In this document: positions 29,090 to 41,500 of the stretch, piece after piece
How the letters are laid out: each line of letters begins with the position of its first letter
How positions within the stretch are numbered: the stretch's first letter is position 1
Source of the DNA: Ascarosepion bandense
Lineage: Eukaryota; Mollusca; Cephalopoda; Sepiida; Sepiidae
Reading direction: 5' to 3'
NCBI GenBank assembly: GCA_037127315.1
Contig: JBBBDQ010001287.1
Coordinates: forward strand, 4,914,501 to 4,978,500
DNA: 64,000 nucleotides
The notes under the pieces: generated by a model
What the model saw: the letters and a program-made list of their open reading frames with translations, nothing else
The model's database searches: none
What the model was told of the DNA's origin: nothing
Program-made: the position numbers and the translations under genes

Positions 29090-29640
29090 CTTCAAGTAGC
29101 CACCCTCTATACCCAGAGGAACATTACTTCTTCAAGGCATTTGATGTAGGACTTTCTAGAGTCTTCAAGTAGCCACCCTCTATACCCAAAGCAACATTAC
29201 TTCTTCAAGGCATTTCATGTAGGTCTTTCTAGAGTCTTCAAGCAGCCACCCTCTATACCCAGAGGAACATTACTTCTTCAAGGCATTTGATGTAGGTCTT
29301 TTTAGAGTCTTCAAGCAGCCACCCTCTATACCCAGAGGAACATTACTTCTTCAAGGCATTTGATGTAGGACTTTCTAGAGTCTTCAAGTAGCCACCCTCT
29401 ATACCCAAAGCAACATTACTTCTTCAAGGCATTTGATGTAGGTCTTTCTAGAGTCTTCAAGCAGCCACCCTCTATACCCAGAGGAACATTACTTCTTCAA
29501 GGCATTTGATGTAGGTCTTTTTAGAGTCTTCAAGCAGCCACCCTCTATACCCAGAGGAACATTACTTCCTCAAGGCATTTGATGTAGGTCTTTCTAGAGT
29601 CTTCAAGCAGCCACCATCTATACCCAAAGCAACATTACTT
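29090..29640. repeat. Trimeric higher-order repeat (219 bp) at array edge
   Basis: Type B marker CCCAAAGC occurs at 29185, 29404 and 29623, exactly 219 bp (three monomers) apart; the next at 29840 is 217 bp on. After that, spacing becomes irregular (30204, 30501, 30649). Confidence 0.8.
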
Positions 29641-31189
29641 CTTCAAGGCATTTGATGTAGGTCTTTCTAGAGTCTTCAAGCAGCCACTCTCTATACCCAG
29701 AGGAACATTACTTCTTCAAGGCATTTGATGTAGGTCTTTCTAAGTCTTCAAGCAGCCACCCTCTATACCCAGAGAGAACATTACTTCTTCAAGGCATTTG
29801 ATGTAGGACTTTCTAGAATGTTAGTAGCCACCCTCTATACCCAAAGCAACATTACTTCTTCAAGGCATTTGATGTAGGTCTTTCTAGAGTCTTCAAGCAG
29901 CCACACTCTGTACCCAGAGGAACATTACTTCTTCAAGGCATTTGATGTAGGTCTTTCTAGAGTCTTCAAGCAACCACCTCTGTACCCAGAGGAACATTAC
30001 TTCTTCAAGGCATTTGATGTAGGTCTTTCTAGAGTCTGGCTTAGCCACCCTCTATACCCAGAGGAACATTACTTCTTCAAGGCATTTTGATGTAGGTCTT
30101 TCTAGAGTCTTCAAGCAGCCACACTCTGTACCCAGAGGAACATTACTTCTTCAAGGCATTTGATGTAGGACTTTCTAGAGTCTTCAAGCAGCCACCCTCT
30201 ATACCCAAAGCAACATTACTTCTTCAAAGCATTTGATGTAGGTCTTTCTAGAGTCTTCAAAGCAGCCACACTCTGTACCCAGAGGAACATTACTTCTTCA
30301 AGGCATTTGATACTTAGGTCTTTCTAGAGTCTTCAAGCAGCCACACTCTGTACCCAGAGGAACATTACTTCTTCAAGGCATTTGATGTAGGTCTTTCTAG
30401 AGTCTTCAAGCAGACACACTCTGTACCCAGAGGAACATTACTTCTTCAAGGCATTTGATGTAGGTCTTTCTAGAGTCTTCAAAAGCAGCCACACTCTGTA
30501 CCCAAAGCAACATTACTTCTTCAAGGCATTTGATGCTGCAGGTCTTTTAGAGTCTTCCAAGCAGCCACACTCTGTACCCAGAGGAACATTACTTCTTCAA
30601 GGCATTTGATGTAGGACTTTCTAGAGTCTTCAACTGACACCCTCTATACCCAAAGCAACATTACTTCTTCAAGGCATTTGATGTAGGTCTTTCTAGAGTC
30701 TTCAAGCAGCCACACTCTGTACCCAGAGGAACATTACTTCTTCAAGGCATTTGATGTAGGTCTTTTTAGAGTCTTCAAGCAGCCACACTCTGTGCCCAGA
30801 GGAACATTACTTCTTCAAGGCATTTGATGTAGGACTTTCTAGAGTCTTCAAGCAGCCACCCTCTATACCCAAAGCAACATTACTTCTTCAAGGCATTTGA
30901 TGTAGGTCTTTCTAGAGTCTTCAAGCAGCCACACTCTGCCCAGAGGAACATTACTTCTTCAAGGCATTTGATGTAGGTCTTTCTAGAGACTTCCAAGCAG
31001 CCACACTCTGTACCCAGAGGAACATTACTTCTTCAAGGCATTTGATGTAGGTCTTTCTAAGTCTTCCAAGCAGCCACACTCTGTACCCAGAGGAACATTA
31101 CTTCTTCAAGGCATTTGATGTAGGACTTTCTAGGAGTCTTCAAGCAGCCACCCTCTAACCCAAAGCAACATTACTTCTTCAAGGCATTT

Positions 31190-34100
31190 GATGTAGGTCT
31201 TCCTAGAGTCTTCCAAGCAGCCACACTCTGTGGAGGAACATTACTTCTTTCAAGGCATTTGATGTAGGTCTTTCTAGAGTCTTCAAGCAGCCACACTCTG
31301 CCCAGAGGAGCATTACGTCTTCCAAGGCATTTGATGTAGGTCTTTTTAGAGTCTTCAAGGAGCCACCCTCTATACCCAGAGGAACATTACTTCTTCAAGG
31401 CATTTGATGTGGGACTCTGGGATTTTCAGCTTGGCCACCCTCTATACCCAAAGCAACATTACTTCTTCAAGGCATTTGATGTAGGTGCTTTCAAGAGTCT
31501 TCAAGCAGCCACACTCTGTGCCAGAGGGTATTACTTCTTCAAAGGCATTTGATGTAGGTCTTTCTAGAGTCTTCAAGCAGACACACTCTGTACCCAGAGG
31601 AACATTACTTCTTCAAGGCATTTGATGCTTAGGTCTTTCTAGAGTCTTCAAGCAGCCACACTCTGTACCCAAAAGCAACATTACTTCTTCAAGGCATTTG
31701 ATGTCCAGGTCTTTTGGAGTCTTCAAGCAGCCACACTCTGTGCAGAGGAACATTGCTTCTTCAAGGCATTTGATGTAGGACTTTCTAGAGTCTTCAAGCA
31801 ATACCCTCTATACCCAAAGCAACATTACTTCTTCAAGGCATTTGATGTAGGTCTTTCTAGAGTCTTCAAGCAGCCACCTCTGTGCCAGAGGAGCCACTTC
31901 TTCCAGACGTTGATGTAGGTCTTTTTCAGTCTTCAAGAAGCAGCCACACTCTGTACCCAGAGAACTTAATTACTTCTTCAAGGCATTTGATGTAGGACTT
32001 TCTAGAGTCTTCAAGCAGCCACCCTCTATACCCAAAGCAACATTACTTCTTCAAGGCATTTGATGTAAGGTCTTTTACAGAGTCTTCAGAAAACAGCCAC
32101 ACTCTGTACCCAGAGGAACATTACTTCTTCAAGGCATTTTGATGAGTCTTTCTAGAGACTTCAAGCAGCCACACTCTGTACCCAGAACATTACTTCTTCA
32201 AGGCATTTGATGTGAGTCTTTCTAGAGTCTTCCAAGCAGCCACACTCTGTACCCAGAGGAACATTACTTCTTCAAGGCATTTGATGTAGGACTTTCTAGA
32301 GTCTTCAAGCAGCCAACCTCTATACCCAAGCAACATTACTTCTTCAAGGCATTTGATGTAGGTCTTCCTAGAGTCTTCAAGCAGCCACACTCTGTACCCA
32401 GAGGAACATTACTTCTTCAAGGCATTTGATGTAGGTCTTTCTAAGGTCTTCAAGTAGCCTCTGTACCCAGAGGAACATTACGTCTTCAAGGCATTTGATG
32501 TAGGTGTACAGAGTCTTCCAAGGAGCCACCCTCTATGCCCAGAGGAACATTGCTTCTTCAAGGCATTTGATGTAGGACTTTCTAGGTTTCCAAGCAGCCA
32601 CCCTCATACCCAAAGCAACATTGCTAGGCATTTGATGTAGGACTTTCTAAGTCTTCCAAGCAGCCACCCTCTATACCCCCGACAACATTACTTCTTCAAG
32701 GCATTTGATGTGAGTCTTTCTAGAGTCTTCAAGCAGCCACTCATGCCAGAGGAACATTACTTCTTCAAGGCATTTGATGTGGAGGTCTTTTTAGAGTCTT
32801 CAAGCAGCCACTCTGTACCCAGAGGAACATTACTTCTTCAAGGCATTTGATGTAGGACTTTCTAGAGTCTTCAAGCAGCCACCCTCTATACCCAAAGCAA
32901 CATTACTTCTTCAAGGCATTTGATGTAGGTCTTTCTAGAGTCTTCAGCAGCCACACTCTGTACCCAGAGGAACATTACTTCTTCAAGGCATTTGATGCTT
33001 AGGTCTTTCTAGAGACTTCAAGCAGCCACACTCTGTGCCAGAGGAACATTGCTTCTTCAAGGCATTTGATGTGGTCTTCTAGAGTCTTCAAGCAGCCACA
33101 CTCTGTACCCAGAGGAACATTACTTCTTCAAGGCATTTGATGTAGGACTTTCTAGAGTCTTCATGACACCCACCTCTATGCAACAACATTACTTCTTCAA
33201 GGCATTTGATGTAGGTCTTCCTAGAGTCTTCAAGCAGCCACACTCCTTTTGAGGAACATTACTTCTTGACATTTGATGTAGGTCTTTCTAGAGTCTTCAA
33301 GCAGCCACACTCTGTACCCAGAGGAACATTACGTCTTCAGGCTTGTTTGGTCACTGAGTCTTTTTAGAGTCTTCAAGGAGCCACCCTCTATACCCAGAGG
33401 AACATTACTTCTTCAAGGCATTTGATGTAGGACTTTCTAGAGTTTTCAAGCAGCCACCCTCTATACCCAAAGCAACATTACTTCTTCAAGGCATTTGATG
33501 TAGGTCTTTCTAAGTCTTCAAACAGCCACACTCTGTACCCAGAGGAACATTACTTCTTCAAGGCATTTGATGTAGGTCTTTCTAGAGTCTTCAAGCAGAC
33601 ACACTCTGTACCCAGAGGAACATTACTTCTTCAAGGCATTTGATGTAGGTCTTTCTAGAGTCTTCAGCTTATTACCTCTGTACCAAGCAACATTACTTCT
33701 TCAAGGCATTTGATGTAGGTCTTTTTAGAGTCTTCCAAAGCAGCCACTCTCTGTACCCAGAGGAACATTACTTCTTCAAGGCATTTGATGTGGGGACTTT
33801 CTAGAGTCTTCAAGCAGCCACCCTCTATACCCAAAGCAACATTACTTCTTCAAGGCATTTGATGTAGGTCTTTCTATGATCTTCAAGCAGCCACACTCTG
33901 TACCCAGAGGAACATTACTTCTTCAAGGCATTTGATGTGGAGTCTTTTAGAGTCTTCAAGCAGCCACACTCTGTACCCAAGAGGAACATTACTTCTTCAA
34001 GGCATTTGATGTAGGACTTTCCCCTAGAGAGTCTTCAAGCAGCCACCCTCTATACCCAAAGCAACATTACTTCTTCAAGGCATTTGATGTAGGTCTTTCT

Positions 34101-35860
34101 AGAGTCTTCAAACAGCCACACTCTGTACCCAGAGGAACATTACTTCTTCAAGGCATTTGATGTAGGTCTTTCTAGAGACTTCAAGCAGCCACACTCTGTA
34201 CCCAGAGGAACATTACTTCTTCAAGGCATTTGATGTAGGTCTTTCTAAGTCTTCAAGCAGCCACACTCTGTACCCAGAGGAACATTACTTCTTCAGGCAA
34301 TTTGATGTAGGACTTTCTAGAGTCTTCAAGCAGCCACCCTCTATACCCAAAGCAACATTACTTCTTCAAGGCATTTGATGTAAGATTATTTTCCTAGGTC
34401 TTCAAGCAGCCACACTCTGTGCAGAGGGAACATTGCTTCTTCAAGGCATTTGATGTAGGTCGCTTTCTAGAGTCTTCAAGCAGCCACCTCTGTGCCCAGA
34501 GGAACATTACGTCTTCAAGGCATTTGATGTAGGTCTTTTTAGAGTCTTCAGACACCCTCTATGCCAGAGGAACATTACTTCTTCAAGGCATTTGATGTGG
34601 GACTTTCTGAGAGTCTTCTGCCACAAATTTAGTACTCAAAGCAACATTACTTCTTCAAGGCATTTGATGTAGGCCTTCTAGAGTCTCTACAGCCACACTC
34701 TGTACCCAGAGGAACATTACTTCTTCAAGGCATTTGATGTAGGTCTTTCTAGAGTCTTCTAAGCAGCCACACTCTGTACCCAGAGGAACATTACTTCTTC
34801 AAGGCATTTGATGTAGGTCTTTCTAGAGTCTTCAAGCAGCCACACTCTGTACCCAGAGGAACATTATCTCTTCAAGGCATTTGATGTAGTTCTAGAGTCT
34901 TCAAGCAGCCACACTCTGTACCCAAAGCAACATTACTTCTTCAAGGCATTTGATGTAGGTCTTTTTAGAGTCTTCAAGGCCACACTCTGTACCCAGAGGA
35001 ACATTACTTCTTCAAGGCATTTGATGTAGGACTTTCTAGAGTCTTCAGCAGCCACCGCCTATACCCAAAGCAACATTACTTCTTCAAGGCATTTGATGTA
35101 GGTCGTGTAGAGTCTTCAAGCAGCCACACTCTGTACCCAGAGGAACATTACTTCTTCAAGGCATTTGATGTAGGTCTTTTTAGAGTCTTCAAGCAGCCAC
35201 ACTCTGTACCCAGAGGAACATTACTTAAGGCATTTGATGTAGGACTTTCTAGAGTCTTCAAGCAGCCACCCTCTATACCCAAAGCAACATTACTTCTTCA
35301 AGGTATTTGATGAACTTTCTTAGGAGTCCTTCTAATATACACACCTGTATCCCAGAGAACATTGTTTCCTCAAGGCATTTGATGTAGTCTTCTAGGAAAT
35401 CTTGGTGGTACCACACTCCTTGCACCCAGAGAACACTTCTTCAAGGCATTTTGTTTGTCTTCCTTCTAGAGTCTCAGCAGCCACACTCTGTACCCAGAGG
35501 AACATTACTTCTTCAAGGCATTTGATGTAGGACTTTCTAGTCTTCACAGCCACCCTCTATACCCAAAGCAACATTACTTTCTCAAGGCATTTGATGTAGG
35601 TCTTCCAGAGTCTTCAAGCAGCCACACTCTGTACCCAGAGGAACATTACTTCTTCAAGGCATTTGATGTAGGTCTTTCTAGAGTCTTCAAGCAGCCACAC
35701 TCTGTACCCAGAGGAACATTACGTCTTCAAGGCATTTGATGTAGGTCTCTTTAGAGTCTTCAAGCAGCCACCCTCTATACCCAGAGAACATTACTTTCTT
35801 CAAGGCATTTGATGTAGGACTTTCTAGAGTTTTCAAGCAGCCACCTCATACCCAAAGTAA
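31190..35860. repeat. Higher-order repeat of about 16 monomers (about 1.17 kb)
   Basis: Three rare variants travel together in fixed order: TCTTCCTAGAG, about 110 bp later ATTACGTCTT, and about 110 bp later GAGTTTTCAAG. ATTACGTCT lies at 31312, 32478, 33328, 34506 and 35718; four of these positions are spaced 1166-1212 bp from a neighbour (one interval is 850 bp). The same constellation returns at 40347/40458/40567 and 47808/47915/48009. Confidence 0.7.
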
Positions 35861-38539
35861 CATTATTTTTCCAAGGCATTTGATGTAGGTCTTTCTAGAG
35901 TCTTCAAGCAGCCACACTCTGTACCCAGAGGAACATTACTTCTTCAAGGTATTTGATGTAGGTCTTTCTAGAGTCTTCAAGCAGCCACACTCTGTACCCA
36001 GAGGAACATTACTTCTTCAAGGCATTTGATGTAGGTCTTTTAGAGTCTTCAAGCAGCCACACTCTGTACCCAGAGGAACATTACTTCTTCAAGGATTGAT
36101 GTAGGTCTTTCAGAGTCTTCAAGCAGCCACTTACCCAGAGGAACATTACTTCTTCAAGGCATTTGATGTAGGTCTTTTTAGAGTCTTCACAGCCACCCTC
36201 ATACCCAGAGGAACATTACTTCTTCAAGGCATTTGATTTAGGACTTTCTAGAGTCTTCAAGCAGCCACCCTCTATACCCAAAGCAACATTACTTCTTCAA
36301 GGCATTTGATGTAGGTCTTTTTAGAGTCTTCACAGGCCACACTCTGTACCCAGAGGAACATTACTTCTTCTAAGGCATTTGATGTAGGTCTTTCTAGAGG
36401 CTTCAAGCAGCCACTCTCTATACCCAGAGGAACATTACTTCTTCAAGGCATTTGATGTAGGTCTTTTTAGAGTCTTTAAGCAGCCAATTTCTACCCAGAG
36501 GAACATTACTTCTTCAAGGCATTTGATGTAGGACTTTCTAGAGTCTTCAAGCAGCCACCCTCTATACCCAAAGCAACATTACTTCTTCAAGGTATTTGAT
36601 GTAGGTCTTTCTAGAGTCTTCACAGACACACTCTGTACCCAGAGGAACATTACTCTCTTCAAGGCATTTGATGTAGGTCTTTTTAGAGTCTTCACAGCCA
36701 CACTCTGTACCCAGAGGAACATTACTTCTTCAAGGCATTTGATGTAGGTCTTTCAAGAGTCTTCAAGCAGCCACTCTCTATACCCAGAGGAACATTACTT
36801 CTTCAAGGCATTTGATGTAGGTCTTTTAGAGTCTTCAAGCAGCCACCCTCTAAGTACCCAGTGGAACATTACTTCTTCAAGGCATTTGATGGTGGCTTCC
36901 TTTCAGAGTCTTCAAGCAGCCACACTCTGTACCCAGAGGAACATTACTTCTTCAAGGCATTTACAGGTCTTTCTAGAGTCTTCAAGCAGCCACACTCTCT
37001 GTACCCAAAGCAACATTACTTCTTCAAGGCATTTGATGTGGTCTTTTTAGAGTCTTCTGGCAGCCACACTCTGTACCCAGAGGAACATTACTTCTTTCAA
37101 GGCATTTGATGTAGGACTTTCTAGAGTCTTCAAGCAGCCACCCTATACCCAAAGCAACACATTTCTTCAAGGCATTTGATGTAGGTCTTCTAGAGTCTTG
37201 AAGCACACACTCTGTACCCAGAGAAACATTACTTCTTCAAGGCATTTGATGTAGGTCTTTCTAGAGTCTTCAAGCAGCCACACTCTGTACCCAGAGGAAC
37301 ATTACTTCTTCAAGGCATTTGATGTAGGACTTTCTAGAGTCTTCAAGCAGCCACCCTCTATACCCAAAGCAACATTACTTCTTCAAGGCATTTGATGTAG
37401 GTTTCCTAGTCTTCAAGCAGCCACACTCTGTACCCAGAGGAACATTACTTCTTCAAGGCATTTGATGTAGGTCTTTCTAGAGTCTTCACAGCCACACTCT
37501 GTACCCAGAGGAACATTACTTCTTCAAGGCATTTGGATGTAGGTCTTTCTAGAGTCTTCAAGCAGCCACACTCTGTACCCAGAGGAACATTACTTCTTCA
37601 AGGCAGTTGATGTAGGCTCCTTTCTAGAGTCTTCAAGCAGCCACACTCTGTACCCAGAGGAACATTACTTCTTCAAGGCATTTGATGTAGGACTTTCTAG
37701 GAGTCTTCAAGCAGCCACCCCTTATACCCAAAGCAACATTACTTCTTCAAGGCATTTGATGTAGGTCTTTCAGAGTCCAAGCAGCCACACTCTGTACCCA
37801 GAGGAACATTACTTCTTCAAGGCATTGACTAGGTCTTTCTAGAGTCTTCCTTTCTACAGCCACACTCTGTACCCAGAGGAACATTACTTCTTCAAGGCAT
37901 TTGATGTAGGTCTTTCTAGAGTCTTCAAGCAGCCACACTCTGTACCCAGAGGAACATTACTTTTCCAAGGCATTTGATGTAGGTCTTTCTAGAGCTTCTC
38001 AAGTAGCCACACTCTGTACCCAGAGGAACATTACTTCTTCAAGGCATTTGATGTAGGTCTTTCTTAGAGTCTTCAAGCAGCCACCTTCTATACCCAGAGG
38101 AACATTACTTCTTCAAGGTGGTTTGATGTAGGTCTTTCTAGAGTCTTCAAGCAGCCACCCTCTATACCCAAAGCAACATTACTTCTTCAAGGCATTTGAT
38201 GTAGGTCTTTTTAGAGTCTTCAAGCAGCCACACTTGTACCCAGAGGAACATTACTTCTTCATGGCATTGATGTAGGACTTTCTAGAGTCTTCAAGCAGCC
38301 ACCCTCTATACCCAAAGCAACATTACTTCTTCAAGGCATTTGATGTAGGTCTTTTCTAGAGTCTTCTGGCAGCCACACTCTGTACCCGAGGAACATTACT
38401 TCTTCAAGGCATTTGATGTAGGTCTTTCTAGAGTCTTCACAGCTAACACTCTGTACCCAGAGGAACATTACTTCTTCAAGGCATTTGATGTATTCCTTCT
38501 AGAGTCTTTTCAAGCAGCCAATACTCTGTACCCAGAGGA

Positions 38540-41500
38540 ACATTACTTTCCAAGGCATTTGATGTAGGTCTTTCTAGAGTTCACAGCCACACTCTGTACC
38601 TCAGAGTGGTATATTACTTTCAAGGATTTGATGTGGTGTCTTTCTAGAGTCTTCACAGCCACACTCTGTACCCAGAGGAACACACACAATTTGATGTAGG
38701 TCTTTCTAGAGTCTTCAAGCAGCCACACTCTGTACCCAGAGTACATTACTTCTTCAAGGCATTTGATGTAGGTCTTTTTAGAGTTCACAGCCAACCTCCT
38801 CTATACCCAGGAGGAACATTACTTCACATTGATGGTATTCTCTTAGAGTCTTTCAAGCAGCCACCCTCTACCCAAAAGCAACATTACTTCTTCAAGGCAT
38901 TTGATGTAGTTCTCTAGAGTCTTCACAGCCACACTCTGTACCCAGAGGAACATTACTTTCCAAGGCATTTGATGTAGGTCTTTCTAGAGTCTTCACAGCC
39001 ACACTCTGTACCCAGAGGAACATTACTTTCCTCAAGGCATTTGGATGTAGGTCTTTCTAGAGTCTTTGCCAGCCACCCTCTATACCCAGAGGAACAGATT
39101 ACTTCTTTCAAGGCATTTGATGAGGTCTTTCTAGAGTTCCTCAAGAAGCCACACTCTGTACCCAGAGGAACATTATCAAGGCATTGGATGTAGGACTTTC
39201 TAGAGTCTTTGCCAGCCACTCTTCATACCCAAAGCAAGTCATTACTTCTTCAAGTATCAGATGTAGGTCTTTCTCTGCAGTCTTCTAGGGCAGCGACTCT
39301 GTACCCAGAGGAACATTACTTTCCTTCTCTGAAGTATTGATGTAGGACTTTCTAGAGTTCACAGCCACCCTATACTCCAAGCAACATTACTTCTTCACAC
39401 ATTTGATGTAGGTCTTTCTAGAGTCTTCATGTACACACTAGGTACCCAGAGGGAACATTACTTTTCCAAGGCATTTGATGTAGGTCTTTCTAGAGTTCTC
39501 ACAGCCACACTCTGTGCCCAGAGGAACATTATCAAGGCATTTGATGTAGGTTCTCTTAGCCTCAAGCAGCCACACTTGTACCCAGAGTAGCCTTCATTTC
39601 TCACATTTGATGTAGGTCTTCAGAGTCTTCAAGCAGCCACACTCTGTACCCAAAGCAACATTACTTCTTCATGTAATTTTACTTTGTGGCTCCAGAGTCT
39701 TCAAGAGCCACACTCTGTACCCAGAGGAACATTACTTCTTCAAGGCATTTGATGTAGACTTTCTAGAGTCTTCAAGCAGCCACCCTCTATACTCCAAAGC
39801 AACATTACTTCTTCAAGCATTTGATGTAGGTCTTTCTAGAGTCTTCATAGCCACACTCTGTACCCAGAGGAACATTACTTCTTCAAGGCATTTGATGTAG
39901 GTCTTTTTAGAGTCTTCTGCTGTGTGCCACACTCTGTACCCAGAGGAACATTACTTCAAGGCATTTGTTTTGCATTCTCTAGAGTCTTCAAGCAGCCACC
40001 TCCCCCATATACCTTCAAAGCACATTACTCTTCTCAAGGTATCGGATGTAGGTCTTTCTCTGTGGAGTCTTCAAGGCCACTCTGTACCCAGAGGAACATT
40101 ACTCTTCAAGGCATTTGATGGTATCTCTAGAGTCTTCACAGCCACACTCTGTACCCAGAGGAAAATTACTTCTTCAAGGCATTTGATGTAGGTCTTTCTA
40201 GAGTCTTCAAGCAGCCACACTCTGTACCCAGAGGAACATTACTTCTTCAAGGCATTTGATGTAGGACTTTCTAGAGTCTTCAAGCAGCCACCCTCTATAC
40301 CCAAAGCAACATTACTTCTTCAAGGCATTTGATGTAGGTCTTCCTAGAGTCTTCAAGCAGCCACACTCTGTACCCAGAGGAACATTACTTCTTCAAGGCA
40401 TTTGATGTAGGTCTTTCTAGAGTCTTCAAGCAGCCACACTCTGTACCCAGAGGAACATTACGTCTTCAAGGCATTTGATGTAGGTCTTTTTAGAGTCTTC
40501 AAGCAGCCACCCTCTATACCCAGAGGAACATTACTTCTTCAAGGCATTTGATGTAGGACTTTCTAGAGTTTTCAAGCAGCCACCCTCTATACACAAAGCA
40601 ACATTACTTCTTCAGTTTGTTCTCCAGGACTCTTTCAGAGTCTTCAAGCAGCCCTCTGTACAGGAGAACATTACTTCTTCAAGGCATTTGATGTAGGTCT
40701 TTCCTGAGTCTTCAAGCAGCCACACTCTGTTGAACACTTCTTCAAGGCATTTGATGTAGGTCTTTTTAAGTCTTCAAGCAGCCACTCTGTGCAGAAGACA
40801 TTACTTCTTCAGGACAGGCCTGGGTCTTTTAAGTCTTCAAGCAGCCACCCTCTATACCCAGTGGAACATTACTTCTTGGTGAGTGTAGGTCTTTCTAGAG
40901 TCTTCAAGCAGCCACCTCACGCTGCCCAAGGAACATTACTTCTTCCGAGCATTTGATGTACAGGTCTTTTATGGATGTAAACATACACTCTGTACCCAAA
41001 GCAACATTACTTATTTTAAAGCTGACTGATGTAGGTCTTTTAAGAGTCTTCAAGCAGCCACACTCTGTACCCAGAGGAACATTACTTCTTCAAGGCATTT
41101 GATGAGACTTTCTAGAGTCTTCAAGCAGCCACCCTCTATACCCAAAGCAACATTACAACTAAGTGACTTGATGCCAGTCTTTCTAGAGTCTTCAAGCAGC
41201 CACCTCTGTACCCAGAGGAACATTACTTCTTCAAGGCATTTGATGTAGGTCTTTCTAGGTCTTCAAGCAGCCACACTCTGCTGACTCTTCTTCAAGGCAT
41301 TTGATATAGGACTTTTCTTGATCTTCAAGCAGCCACCCTCATACCCAAAGCAACATTACTGAGCATTTGATGTAGGTCTTTCTGAAGTGCAAGCAGCCAC
41401 ACTCTGTACCCAGAAGACATTAACTAATTTGATGCCAAGGTCTTTCTAGAGTCTTCAAGCAATACACTCTGTACCCAGACTTACTTCTTCAAGGCATTTG

